Origin: a virus
IMG/VR virus record: IMGVR_UViG_3300025282_004334
Coordinates: 1-27,032 of that record
Direction: 5' to 3' (one strand)
Length of the DNA: 27,032 nt
The translations under genes were made by a program, and so were the position numbers. The notes beneath the pieces were generated by a model that saw nothing but the letters and a program-made list of their open reading frames with translations, searched no databases and had not been told where the DNA came from. Positions within the stretch are counted from its first letter, which is position 1; every line of letters starts with the position of its first letter. Below are positions 14,047-23,477 of the stretch, piece by piece.

Positions 14047-14447
14047 TTGTATTTCTTACTCTCCCCACCTTTAACAGTTTGTAGTTTATCTAATTCCCGT
14101 ATCAATTCATCGTGATCTTTACCAGTAGCCTTCTTTGCCATAAACCCAGCACCCGTTATAGCATCTAAAGCTTCCTCCTTATCCACATCTACTATTAAAA
14201 CACTTGCGGATGATTCTATGCCTTTAGACCCCAACGGACGTAAAAATGTAAACATTTCATCAAAATATTCATTACGCTCATCTTTAGTAATTTGAGCGTG
14301 AAAATTACCCGTCGCATTTTTAGCAACTTGGCCCAAGTATGTGCCTACCCCATCAAAGATGAACCAAATCTCAGGGTATTTATCCTCTTCTTTTTCATCT
14401 TCATCAGCATCGGCTTCTTCTGCTTTAATCAATAAATCGTCAGACAT
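14043..14447 (-). CDS. Acidic hypothetical protein (134 aa)
   Basis: A 134-residue protein with a very acidic N-terminus (E-E-A-D-A-D-E-D-E-K-E-E-D) followed by an alpha/beta region (I-W-F-I-F-D-G-V-G-T-Y-L-G and S-A-S-V-L-I-V-D-V-D) and a Lys-rich end. No family is recognised. It starts in a one-base TAATG overlap with the gene upstream and ends in an ATGA overlap with the IRPQ gene, so it is translated as part of a coupled series. Confidence 0.65.
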   Translation of the reverse strand: MSDDLLIKAEEADADEDEKEEDKYPEIWFIFDGVGTYLGQVAKNATGNFHAQITKDERNEYFDEMFTFLRPLGSKGIESSASVLIVDVDKEEALDAITGAGFMAKKATGKDHDELIRELDKLQTVKGGESKKYK

Positions 14448-14752
14448 TAAATTCCACCGCTTAGTTTAACATATTCTTTAGCCTCTTCTATGGAAACTAC
14501 TCCACCTAGATGATATGGACTAGTATGCAACGCATCTAGATATTCATATATTATTTCAATATCTGCCAGACCAGTATTACCGTCTTCTTCCCAAAATTCT
14601 TGCGCTTCTTTGATTTGTTGAGTCAACAAATCAATATAGTCTTCGTATTTTGAAATTACTTTCTTATTAGGAAGTACTACTGCTGCAATCTTAGTTTTCC
14701 AATCATCCGGGTCTTCGCTAGCTGCATTAGTTAAAATCCATACATTTGTCAT
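14447..14752 (-). CDS. Acidic hypothetical protein (101 aa)
   Basis: A 101-residue protein with a helical, acidic body (Y-E-D-Y-I-D-L-L-T-Q-Q-I-K-E-A-Q-E-F-W-E) and no recognised motif. An AGGAGA ribosome site lies before the ATG, about 9 bases upstream. It is the first gene after the minus-strand promoter with dyad at 14774-14812, so it begins a unit that also contains the small IRPQ protein and the nucleotidyltransferase fusion. Confidence 0.65.
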   Translation of the reverse strand: MTNVWILTNAASEDPDDWKTKIAAVVLPNKKVISKYEDYIDLLTQQIKEAQEFWEEDGNTGLADIEIIYEYLDALHTSPYHLGGVVSIEEAKEYVKLSGGI

Positions 14753-14773
14753 ACTTTTAATCTCCTACTAAGA

Positions 14774-14812
14774 TATACTACTAGTATACCATAGATACCA
14801 ACACTAAGTCAA
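14774..14812 (-). promoter_or_regulatory. Minus-strand promoter with dyad over the -10
   Basis: TTGACT (14812-14807) and TATACT (14788-14783) are separated by 18 bp on the minus strand. A perfect inverted repeat TATACTA-G-TAGTATA (14788-14774) begins in the -10 and extends downstream, an operator-like placement. The gene at 14447-14752 starts about 25 bases beyond the likely start site. Confidence 0.7.
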
Positions 14813-14820
14813 TAAAATTA

Positions 14821-16974
14821 CTAACGCCATAATTTACGAGCTGCAGCTATAAATTCAGCTTTAATATAGTCGTGATCCCGTCCTTCCATCCTATTGGCCA
14901 TGCCAAATTCACGCTGAACATCATTAATTTTACCTAGGTCAAAATGTCGGTCAAATACAGAACCAAGTTCCTCATCTATATCAAGTCCAGCGGGACCATA
15001 CCCCTTCAAAGGACTCCTGCCACCTTGATTAATACCCTTGTGTGCTATAGAAAACATAGTTCCTCTATTTTCTATCTCACTCTTACTAAACTGAGGTTTT
15101 AGTATTCTAGCAACATCGATATGGAAACCATTATCTATGCCAACAAAATGACCATCTTCTGAGACCATAAAATTACTACCGTGCCGATCCCAGTTGCCGC
15201 CAATAAAATCTAACAAAACATTTCTGTGATATTCGTTTCTAAAATTCTCATTTGCTGCTAATTCTCGTCTACGGTTAGAGTCTAACCTAGACCATTCCTT
15301 ACAATTAGGCTCACAAAACTTTTGGAGGTGCCCTCCACCTTGGTGTCTGGCCTCTGCAAAATTACGTAGTGCTATACCCTGATCAGCAATAAACGCATTT
15401 GAAATAACATCCATACCAGGAGCAATAACTGTGGGAGCCTGTGTATTTAAATCAAGTATATTATCTATAACATTAGCAAATAGTTCAGCTTTTTGCTCAT
15501 TTACTACAACTTTAAAAACAAATCTTCGACCATCATGCAACCGCATTTGATATGTAGCTGATCTATTAACTCCTCCACCTAAAGGAAAGATTTGGTCAAT
15601 ATCATCCTCTTTAATAGCTCTCATAGCGTCTAATTCAGAAGTATTTATGCCATTAGCTGCAAACACATTAGCCGCAGCCTTATTGAAGGCTTCATTAGCT
15701 GCAATAGCTTCTGGTCGAACAACGCCAAGATCAGCTCCCTGACCCGCTCCCTGTCGCTGTTGTGCTCGTTGCCGTTGCACACGACGAATACCTTGCTCAA
15801 TATCCGCCATCCCACGGCCATCACGTTGCCTGCCTCTTGGACGTATCTGCTCCCCACGCTCACCAAGATCCTCTCTGCCATGAGGAGCAGGACCTTCTTG
15901 AGGAATACTACCTTGCCTACCACGAGAAGCTGCCCCTCTATGAGGGGCTAGACCACGATGTGTCCATCGTTCTTCTCTACGATTAGCTACATCGCTATCA
16001 CTAACTTCACCAAATGTCAAAATGTTAGGATTTTCACGACCAGCGGGAAAACTGATAAGTTGACCACGTTGACGTAATCGTGGATCTTCAGTACCTCCAC
16101 CAAATCCTCTAGGAACACGCATTAAATGAGCTGCGGCTCCACCATGTTCATCAAACCATGCTCTCGCTCTTGGATCACGTGGCCTACGTAATTGTCCCCC
16201 AGCAGGCATACGGACTGATTCTCCTGCACGTATTTCTGCCTGTGGGACGGCAATAAAACGACGAGCGTATATCTTAGGAGCAAGTAGTAACCGTGTACCG
16301 TCTGGAGATAAACGTTGCACTCTAAGAAATTTTTTCGCTTCCTGAGCTTGTTTAACATCTAGAAAGTTAGGAGCAGCTGGGTTACCTTTAGCATCTACCC
16401 ATAACCCGTCAATATCATCTAATTTAGTATCATGCTTCTTATTAAGAATCTCTCTAATTTCTAAAGCTTGATGGTCAAGAGCGGATTCCCAATTTTTAGT
16501 ACCCTCTTTCAAACGCACAGCACGATCCATGTGATCCTGCAAAGACATCCACTTATCTTTATTCACACCTATATAAGGAATATAATAAGGAAGCTGGCCT
16601 GCATCAATCATATCAATCATTTGATTGTAACGATTGTGAATAACGTGAGCTTCACCACGATAATCATTTAATTTAACGATTAAATCAGATAGCTCCTCCT
16701 TAGACATCTTCTCCATTTCTTCTCTTGTAAGACCGGCCCCAGGCATCATCCTTTTAGGATTAACCCAACGTATAGCACGAAGTACCATAGGACGAGGCTT
16801 AGTGCGATGAACAGTCCTATACATAGGAACTAAATGAGGATAACGGCGATGTCCTGCCGCAATCTCACCTTTAGGTGCTTTTTCCAATAAACCGTTAGCA
16901 AGCTTAGCTAAGTCAGCTATCTCAGTTTGGACAACTAATTCATCAAGCCTATCAATTACAGAAGTAACAGACAT
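14821..16974 (-). CDS. Virion-block protein with C-terminal kinase-like domain
   Basis: A 717-residue protein. Residues 55-73 have V-H-R...L-R-A-I-R-W-V-N-P, shared with the 780-aa protein. Residues 75-285 are an unrecognised basic region; about 285-420 is an Arg/Gly/Gln-rich low-complexity linker. The C-terminal domain (about 425-717) fits a HipA/PI3K-related atypical kinase: F-V-F-K-V-V (K488, ATP-binding Lys), K-A-E-L-F-A (E497), G-G-N-W-D-R-H-G-S-N (593-601, catalytic D596 and N601) and V-G-I-D-N-G (D614, metal-binding). All expected polar residues are present, so it may phosphorylate a protein or lipid. The gene follows the 715-aa virion-like gene by 15 bases. Substrate and timing are unknown. 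Confidence 0.78.
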   Translation of the reverse strand: MSVTSVIDRLDELVVQTEIADLAKLANGLLEKAPKGEIAAGHRRYPHLVPMYRTVHRTKPRPMVLRAIRWVNPKRMMPGAGLTREEMEKMSKEELSDLIVKLNDYRGEAHVIHNRYNQMIDMIDAGQLPYYIPYIGVNKDKWMSLQDHMDRAVRLKEGTKNWESALDHQALEIREILNKKHDTKLDDIDGLWVDAKGNPAAPNFLDVKQAQEAKKFLRVQRLSPDGTRLLLAPKIYARRFIAVPQAEIRAGESVRMPAGGQLRRPRDPRARAWFDEHGGAAAHLMRVPRGFGGGTEDPRLRQRGQLISFPAGRENPNILTFGEVSDSDVANRREERWTHRGLAPHRGAASRGRQGSIPQEGPAPHGREDLGERGEQIRPRGRQRDGRGMADIEQGIRRVQRQRAQQRQGAGQGADLGVVRPEAIAANEAFNKAAANVFAANGINTSELDAMRAIKEDDIDQIFPLGGGVNRSATYQMRLHDGRRFVFKVVVNEQKAELFANVIDNILDLNTQAPTVIAPGMDVISNAFIADQGIALRNFAEARHQGGGHLQKFCEPNCKEWSRLDSNRRRELAANENFRNEYHRNVLLDFIGGNWDRHGSNFMVSEDGHFVGIDNGFHIDVARILKPQFSKSEIENRGTMFSIAHKGINQGGRSPLKGYGPAGLDIDEELGSVFDRHFDLGKINDVQREFGMANRMEGRDHDYIKAEFIAAARKLWR

Positions 16975-16989
16975 AAATTACCCCACGAA

Positions 16990-19137
16990 CTATTTCTTTA
17001 ACGCTGCGACTTTATTTATAGACTTAATCGTACCGTCCAGCTTAGATAGCACTAAAGAAATTTTTGGATCCTCATGTGCGCTTAACCTAGTAATACGATT
17101 ATCTAATTTAGCTAAAATATCAGCTATATGAACACCAGAATCCGCTTCTGATCGCTTAGCCTTGGCTTCTGCTTCATTGGCCTTAGCTTTAGCCATCCTC
17201 GCATTTGCTCTTGCAGTGCGAATCTTGGATTTAGCCTGTGAACGTTTGGCCTTAGCCTCTTCTTCTTCAGCAGCTTGTTTGTAATCATTTATTGGTTCAG
17301 CCATTTCATTTTCTCCAGCAGCAGCTATTGCACGTCCTTCTTCTTGAAGCGCACCAACTGCCTGTCCATATCCAGGTTGATTTTCACTTGCTCCAACTCC
17401 TGGGACAACAAGACCAGTTCTTTCTGCCATTGCGGCTTTAGCTTGCCTAGCAGCTCGTTTATCATAAAATGATGAAATTTTACCTTCACCACGAGACTTA
17501 CCATGATGCAATGGAAGGCCATAAGGCGCACTCGTTGCATACTCACGCTGGTTAGAAGGTACATCTGCTCCAGTCCCACCACCATTTCCTTTACCTGATA
17601 TTTGAGGCCCAGGTCCAGTACTAGGCTCAGGCGTACCAGCAACAGGTTGAACTTTACCTTCCCCTCGCATTAGGCCAGCAGGAAACGCTCCTTGTTCTTC
17701 AACAGGAGCCGGTTGTCCATCTTCGGCAGCACCTTCAGCAGGAGCAGCTTCTGACTGTGGTGCCTGTGATGGCTTTTGTGGGACTCCAGGTAGAGTATAT
17801 TGAATTGATCCATAACGGTCTAACTTGAAATATGCTAGATTACGTTGAAGAGCTTTAACTCTCTTAGCCCCGCCATAAGCATCTGGCCACCCATCAGCAG
17901 GAGGCAGAATAGTTTTAGACCCTGCTTTTATTTTTTCAACATGTTCTTGAACATTATCAAAGGTAGCACCAATATACTCAGCCTGCTCAGTTACACTTTT
18001 GACAGTTTCTTGCCACTTATCCCAAGCAGCTTGTTTAGCCTTTGCTTTTTCATTACCTTCCATTCCATCAGCAAGAGCATTTAATCTATCATATTCAGCG
18101 TTACCTTGAGCATATTCAGTAGCGAAGTTAGCCCGCTCTTCCCAATATACCTGTCGGTTCTTTCTATACAACCAACCTTCTGGCTTCGCACCGTGCATGC
18201 TCTTTTTTGCAGCATCATATCCCTCTTTAAACCCTGCTTTTGTGCGATCTGAAAAGCGATTAATAGCTTCAAAAATAGCCTTTCTTCGATTTAATCCATC
18301 TCTAGACGCATATAAGGTTTTATAGCTAACTGAGCCACCTTTTTTAACAGCGGCATCCCAAATTCCACTATCTTTAAATGATACCCTCTGAATCCGCTGT
18401 CGGCTAAGTGTTGCTCCAAGTCCTAAACTAACATTCGGCTTTGCACTTTCATCCATACCGCCAGCAATCAGTGCTTTTTTAGAAGCTTGATAAGCCTCTG
18501 AATAATTAGTAATAGGATCACTATTTAATTGGGTACGATCATTATCAGACCATGGGGCAACTTTAGAATACTTACCACCCTCTACACTAGCGTTATTGCG
18601 AAATACGTTATAGCCTTTGCTGGGATCCTTCGAATCAACACGTTGAATACGAATTGCACCGGCTTGATCATCGTGTAAAAGAACTCCCTCTTTAGGAAAA
18701 AGGTCATCTTTACTATAATCTAGATAGTCACTACCAGTAATTAAAGCATTCTTAATCTGCTCTGCAGCTTCTCTAGTATTCGAACTAACTGGGTCCCCGT
18801 CTTTCTGATCAGGAAATAGGCCATCTCCAAGACGATTTAGTTTGTCAACCGTTTTAATATGGTCAGCAAAAACACCAGATTCCTCAGCTTGTTGAGCAGA
18901 ATCCCAAGCAGTTACACTCTCCGGCATCTGGAGATATAAATAATCATGAGCGATATCACCGCTCACATTAAACATAGAAATAGTGCTATCTGAAACATCT
19001 TTAAAGTAAAACGTGGGAGATACAGCCAAGATAAGGTCATCTAAATCATCGACAGAGGCCCAATCATCAGCCTGTTTAAGGTAATAATCGATCCTATTTA
19101 GAATGATATTATATTTACGCTCTTGCTTTAGCGTCAT
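16990..19137 (-). CDS. Large virion-like protein downstream of the portal (715 aa)
   Basis: A 715-residue protein whose start overlaps the portal stop by four bases (ATGA), so it is translationally coupled to the portal. Residues 1-450 are an unrecognised mixed region with frequent Trp, Tyr and Asp. Residues about 451-530 are Pro/Glu/Gly-rich and disordered. A basic segment includes L-H-H-G-K-S-R-G-E-G-K at 543-553. Residues about 620-665 are an Ala/Lys/Glu-rich helix (A-K-A-K-A-N-E-A-E-A-K-A), and the C-terminus is helical. Its place suggests a head or connector protein, or an internal protein, but no major-capsid, protease or scaffold pattern is seen. The N-terminus (I-L-N-R-I-D-Y-Y-L-K-Q-A) loosely resembles that of the 780-aa protein. 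Confidence 0.7.
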   Translation of the reverse strand: MTLKQERKYNIILNRIDYYLKQADDWASVDDLDDLILAVSPTFYFKDVSDSTISMFNVSGDIAHDYLYLQMPESVTAWDSAQQAEESGVFADHIKTVDKLNRLGDGLFPDQKDGDPVSSNTREAAEQIKNALITGSDYLDYSKDDLFPKEGVLLHDDQAGAIRIQRVDSKDPSKGYNVFRNNASVEGGKYSKVAPWSDNDRTQLNSDPITNYSEAYQASKKALIAGGMDESAKPNVSLGLGATLSRQRIQRVSFKDSGIWDAAVKKGGSVSYKTLYASRDGLNRRKAIFEAINRFSDRTKAGFKEGYDAAKKSMHGAKPEGWLYRKNRQVYWEERANFATEYAQGNAEYDRLNALADGMEGNEKAKAKQAAWDKWQETVKSVTEQAEYIGATFDNVQEHVEKIKAGSKTILPPADGWPDAYGGAKRVKALQRNLAYFKLDRYGSIQYTLPGVPQKPSQAPQSEAAPAEGAAEDGQPAPVEEQGAFPAGLMRGEGKVQPVAGTPEPSTGPGPQISGKGNGGGTGADVPSNQREYATSAPYGLPLHHGKSRGEGKISSFYDKRAARQAKAAMAERTGLVVPGVGASENQPGYGQAVGALQEEGRAIAAAGENEMAEPINDYKQAAEEEEAKAKRSQAKSKIRTARANARMAKAKANEAEAKAKRSEADSGVHIADILAKLDNRITRLSAHEDPKISLVLSKLDGTIKSINKVAALKK

Positions 19138-21041
19138 GGCCGTATATCTCCACTAGCATTAACCTCATCATCTTCAGATGGGTCAATTTCTCCACTAGCA
19201 TTAGCTTCTGGTCCTTCAATAGGCGGCGGAGTTGGAAGTTGATTCACATCAGCTGGCATTCCTCCACCTGTTGCGGGAGGTTGACCTTCAGCCATTGCTG
19301 GCTGTGCTCCTCCTGCCATTGCTGGCTGTGGCATGCCTAGTTGGCCTGGTGCCCCTGGCATACCAGGTGCTTGCTCCGCCTTTTTAAACTTAAATCTAAT
19401 CTCTTTGCCCTTTTCTTTGACGGGTTCATAGCCTAATTGCATCATTTGCAACGCATTTTCAATACGTTGCTTTTCAACACCCAGACTTATCTCTTCAGTT
19501 TCCTCCTTAGGAGGAACTAATTCCATCTCCCAATCAGACACATTGAGCTGTTTTAACAAGTGAGGCATAATATTTCTATTAATAACATTTTGATAGGACT
19601 CAATTAAACTGTCATGCATAGCAGTTTGAGCTGTTTCTCTAGTTAAACCGCCAACACTACTAGCATCACCCGTAAACAGGGGTGTTACGCCCCATAGCAT
19701 AGCTACACGGTCACGAATCTCTTGCCTAACAGGTAGGTAGTCCAATTCTTGGAACGTGTACGCTAACTTAATAAAGTCAGTCTTGCCACGGTTATTTCTA
19801 GCGGATGCCGCAACCCATGGGAAAGTATTCGGGTCATTCAACATTTGAGTTTTAACCCGTTCAATTTCTTGTTCAAGGGATTCAGGATCATCCGTATAGG
19901 TAATTATTAACCCTGGTGGAATACGACGCTCGTACCAATATCTATACAACGTCCTATCTGCGCCAACTATTGCTAGAACCTTTTCAAACACAGTTAGAAC
20001 AGGTGAATAGCCATAAGTCTTGGAAGGATTAAAGAAAGAAGCGTGACAAATCTCATCAGCCAGATAATAACGATAACGACCACGCCAATAATATCGATAC
20101 ATGGCAGGAAGTAATATACTGTTACACCTGAATCCTTCAGGCACGATTACATCACAATTGCCGGGCGATGTATGAGTTTGTTGTTCTCTATGGATCGGGC
20201 ACAAAAAGTGAGATCGCTCAGGCAATCCATCTTTACGATCAATATCATACTCAGTTAGAGCTGGATGCAATCGAGTAATCTCAAATATCTTTTGTTTTAA
20301 AATTTTACCGCTGATTGGATCAATTTTATACTCTTTGTTTAGCAATAAGAAACCATCATCGGCAATAAGAATATCCGTCATAAATTCATGAAGGACATCT
20401 AACAAAGTCTGATGGAAGCTATTGGCACTAGACAGCAACTCGTCAAAACCATTCTGCTGCGCAAAATCAGGAACTTCAGTCTTAACTGGAATCTTCTGTC
20501 CAGAGGCATCTCTTTTATATTTTCTGATTTTTTTAAGTCTTATCTCATCATCATGTGCATCATAAACTTCTTGTTCTACAATCTCAAAAACAAAACAAGT
20601 ATCACAATGTTCATCGTCTTCTTCTTCAAATTCTTTGCCGCACTGAACACATTTACGCATAAACTTTTGACGCCACGGGGCAAAACCTTTTCTAAACACT
20701 TCCCGTAGAATCGCCAGCACAACAGATCGAATTTCTGTAACTTGATAAGCAAGAACATATAAATCTTGAAGAATACTACGACGATAAATGAATTGTTGAC
20801 GAACCCAGTCCTGAATAATCGCATCAAGACCTAGAGGTGCCATCCGTCCTGTAGCACCTTGAGCCGTCTCCGCAGACTTAACCAAAGAATCTAAAGTTCC
20901 CAGAAGTCCATTAACCCTCTGGTAATTACCTAGATTCTCAGTTGCTGTACTAGTCAATGCAATGGCGTCGCTAGCTGATGCGACGGAGCCATCTCGGCCC
21001 CTATTAGACAGAGCACTGGCCAAGGAATCAACAAATCCCAT
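19134..21041 (-). CDS. Portal protein with zinc clusters
   Basis: A 635-residue portal candidate, identified by position directly after the large terminase and by a portal-type core: an N-terminal helical region (Q-D-W-V-R-Q-Q-F-I-Y-R-R), G-Y-S-P-V-L-T-V-F-E-K-V-L (about 344-356), a loop with I-P-P-G-L-I-I, and L-W-G-V-T-P-L-F-T-G-D near 454. The portal forms the ring through which DNA enters and leaves the head. Two Cys clusters are inserted, C131/C134/C146/C149 and C281/H284/C296/C306, each compatible with a zinc site and not usual for portals. The C-terminal 90 residues are Pro/Gly/Ala-rich and end in two N-A-S-G-[ED]-I repeats. Its start overlaps the terminase stop by one base. Confidence 0.85.
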   Translation of the reverse strand: MGFVDSLASALSNRGRDGSVASASDAIALTSTATENLGNYQRVNGLLGTLDSLVKSAETAQGATGRMAPLGLDAIIQDWVRQQFIYRRSILQDLYVLAYQVTEIRSVVLAILREVFRKGFAPWRQKFMRKCVQCGKEFEEEDDEHCDTCFVFEIVEQEVYDAHDDEIRLKKIRKYKRDASGQKIPVKTEVPDFAQQNGFDELLSSANSFHQTLLDVLHEFMTDILIADDGFLLLNKEYKIDPISGKILKQKIFEITRLHPALTEYDIDRKDGLPERSHFLCPIHREQQTHTSPGNCDVIVPEGFRCNSILLPAMYRYYWRGRYRYYLADEICHASFFNPSKTYGYSPVLTVFEKVLAIVGADRTLYRYWYERRIPPGLIITYTDDPESLEQEIERVKTQMLNDPNTFPWVAASARNNRGKTDFIKLAYTFQELDYLPVRQEIRDRVAMLWGVTPLFTGDASSVGGLTRETAQTAMHDSLIESYQNVINRNIMPHLLKQLNVSDWEMELVPPKEETEEISLGVEKQRIENALQMMQLGYEPVKEKGKEIRFKFKKAEQAPGMPGAPGQLGMPQPAMAGGAQPAMAEGQPPATGGGMPADVNQLPTPPPIEGPEANASGEIDPSEDDEVNASGDIRP

Positions 21042-22993
21042 TAAGACCTTCCTATGATATCAGTCAATGCGTATTCATCAGGTGGATTAAGAGTAGACCA
21101 CCCACCGTCTGACCTAGACCACCTAGAGCTGCAAACTAAACAAATCTTTTTAAATGCGTTACCATCTTCAAATACTCTATTTCCTAATTCATCAGTATAT
21201 TCTATACCACCAATCCTATGACATACAATACATGTATCGGAACTACTGCTAACAATTCGCTCTTTTACTGCATCTCGTCCCCAACCGGTACCAGAAGTAG
21301 ACTGTAAAGGATTTCGTGATTTATTTTGATCCTGCTCAGCTGCACCTGGATTTTCAAATAAAGAGTTTATTCCGGGCATTGCTTGCATGCCTGTAACTAC
21401 TCCATGATCCTTTAAGACACCATGAACCGCACCTACAACGGCATCAGCTCGATCTTTTTTCATACCAGGTCGAGCTTCAATTTTATCTCCATAAACTATA
21501 TCTAAGGCCAAAATTTCAGCTATAGTCTCTTTATCAAAATATCCATCAATTTTTTCCTGATAAAGTAAATCTTTAAACGTATCGTAAGCTTCTCGGCTCC
21601 CTCTACCAATAGATTTATATTTAGCTGAAATACCATGTTTGGCTAATGTTTGTAGAGAGTTAACCGATTGATAGTTATCATATGTAACATTAACTACTCT
21701 AAAACCTTTATCTCGTAACGAGATGATAAAATGCTCAATGGCACCAAAATCTACATCTTGGTCAACTTGTGGTTCCCAAACTTTAATTAAATCAATTTCT
21801 ACATGCTCTAAGCCCTGATGAGCTATACATACAGCAGCATTAGAATGTCTTAGACCTAAATCAACATGAATAAAATACTTAACCCCAAGCATTAAGCTTG
21901 ATTCATCACGTATCTCTTTTAAACCGCCCCACACAATCTGACCGACACTATCGATTTCAGCATCGAATGTTCGTAAAATAGGTAGCGGATCTTTAATATA
22001 CGCATCACGAGCATAGGGAGGATCACATTCAAATCTAGCTTTGGCTAAAGTTGGGTCAGTAGCATAGAAGTCAGCAAAATCTATCTCTTTCTTTGATGGA
22101 TTGAATTCCCATGTAGCATAAGGGTCCCCATTTTCTTTACACGCCACAAAAGTATTATTTTCCATCTTACCATTGGCAAACCGACGTTGAATAAATGAAC
22201 CTTTAAACCGTGGCCATGACAGACTAATGATCTTACCTAGACCCGGAAACCTAGATTGTACTAGTGCTTTAGCCGTATTATATACGCCTTCCGCTCCCTC
22301 ACTCCGCAAAGAATGGCTACGTTGTAACTCTTGCTCACTCTTAAATGCATCAATCTCATCTAGAATTACTAGAATTGGAGTGTATCCCTGCCACGATTCA
22401 TTTTCAGAGTTACCTGAAATCAAACGTATATTTTTGGGGAAAGTAACCGCTTGCTGAGTAATGCGACAGGCGATAGATTGAGGACCAGAATCAGCTTGGA
22501 AAAGAGGAGAGCTACGAAGAATATTAGACAATGTACTAAAATAAATATTCCGAGCTATATCGGCATTTTGGGCTACATTGATGGAATCAATAAAGCTATT
22601 TTTATCCATGCCAAAATAACGTTGAGGGCTACTAAGACACTGTAATAAGTAAATAATTCTTAACCCAATTAAAATAGAACAGGTGTCCTTACCGGATCCC
22701 TGTCCAGCCATAAGAACACCCTCAGTATATTGTTTTTCATTAAAAATATCAGATAAAGCGTCAACAAACCTCAATTGATGTGAAGATAGACGCATAGATA
22801 AATTTAAATATTCGGGCTTATAGAGAAATGACTCTAAATCCACTGGAGTAGTCTCAAATATACTCTCCGGTGATTCTAAGCCTAACTCTGACTCATCAAC
22901 TTTAAAATCGGAATCGTTAAGACCCAATCCTAGCATTGTAAAGTCTACCGATGGCAACCAACCTGGTGCCGAGCCGTTTGAGGGTTTCTTCAT
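21041..22993 (-). CDS. terL: Terminase large subunit with C-terminal zinc cluster
   Basis: A 650-residue packaging motor. Walker A is G-Q-G-S-G-K-D-T (97-104), Walker B I-L-V-I-L-D-E (207-213), and the nuclease domain has H-V-D-L-G (D378), Y-D-N (D439) and D-R-A-D-A-V (D514/D517). It hydrolyses ATP to pump DNA into the prohead and cuts concatemers. The last 70 residues are an extension with C-I-V-C (588-591) and C-L-V-C (618-621), a four-Cys site absent from the usual terminase. The start overlaps the small-terminase candidate by 77 bases; a Met at residue 20 is an alternative. It ends in a one-base overlap with the portal start. Confidence 0.95.
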   Translation of the reverse strand: MKKPSNGSAPGWLPSVDFTMLGLGLNDSDFKVDESELGLESPESIFETTPVDLESFLYKPEYLNLSMRLSSHQLRFVDALSDIFNEKQYTEGVLMAGQGSGKDTCSILIGLRIIYLLQCLSSPQRYFGMDKNSFIDSINVAQNADIARNIYFSTLSNILRSSPLFQADSGPQSIACRITQQAVTFPKNIRLISGNSENESWQGYTPILVILDEIDAFKSEQELQRSHSLRSEGAEGVYNTAKALVQSRFPGLGKIISLSWPRFKGSFIQRRFANGKMENNTFVACKENGDPYATWEFNPSKKEIDFADFYATDPTLAKARFECDPPYARDAYIKDPLPILRTFDAEIDSVGQIVWGGLKEIRDESSLMLGVKYFIHVDLGLRHSNAAVCIAHQGLEHVEIDLIKVWEPQVDQDVDFGAIEHFIISLRDKGFRVVNVTYDNYQSVNSLQTLAKHGISAKYKSIGRGSREAYDTFKDLLYQEKIDGYFDKETIAEILALDIVYGDKIEARPGMKKDRADAVVGAVHGVLKDHGVVTGMQAMPGINSLFENPGAAEQDQNKSRNPLQSTSGTGWGRDAVKERIVSSSSDTCIVCHRIGGIEYTDELGNRVFEDGNAFKKICLVCSSRWSRSDGGWSTLNPPDEYALTDIIGRS

Positions 22994-23477
22994 CTTGAAC
23001 TTCTTCCCGTATTATTTGGGCTACATCCAACAAAAATTGTTGTGATAAATCAACTCCTAAAATATCCACTTGACCTTTTAGACTAGCTATAAGTGTGTCT
23101 GTAGCTTGTTTTTTATCCTTGAATTTCAGATTATCGTTAAGAACTGCCTCTTCAGCAGTCTTAGCTATTAATCGATATCCTGAAAGTAATCTTTCGTTGG
23201 CTTCAATTGTCGATAAAGATATATCTTCATTAGATACCGCTAAAGTCTTCTCTGAGATAGTATCTAGTTCAGTATTTTGTGGAATTTCTATAGGTAAGAT
23301 TTCCCATTGCTCAATGAATCTCCACTGGTTTAAATCATCATATGAAATAGCCAATTGGGAGCTAATATCCCTAATGGCTACTCCCTTTTCGTAGAGTTCC
23401 TGGGCTTCTTTACGGGCTTTTTTATCTCTGTCTTCTTGCGAGACAGTTTTAGGTTGTCCAGTATTTGTTCTTGCCAT
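22917..23477 (-). CDS. Probable terminase small subunit
   Basis: A 186-residue protein immediately before the large terminase. The N-terminal part is basic; residues about 25-55 form a helix-turn-helix (E-L-Y-E-K-G-V-A-I-R-D-I-S-S-Q-L-A-I...W), as in small terminases that bind the packaging site. The rest is helical with a segment (K-F-K-D-K-K-Q-A-T-D-T-L-I-A-S-L-K) that may mediate oligomerisation. It overlaps the preceding gene by 100 bases and the terminase by 77 bases, unusually long overlaps for this genome. Identification rests on position, size and HTH; no direct match is recognised. Confidence 0.7.
   Translation of the reverse strand: MARTNTGQPKTVSQEDRDKKARKEAQELYEKGVAIRDISSQLAISYDDLNQWRFIEQWEILPIEIPQNTELDTISEKTLAVSNEDISLSTIEANERLLSGYRLIAKTAEEAVLNDNLKFKDKKQATDTLIASLKGQVDILGVDLSQQFLLDVAQIIREEVQDEETLKRLGTRLVAIGRLYNARIGS

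Noticed and set aside
15645-15923. Alternative frames over the Arg/Gly-rich linker of the kinase-like gene, on both strands
   Set aside because: They arise from the biased composition of the linker and lie fully inside a long gene with clear domains; no ribosome sites support them.
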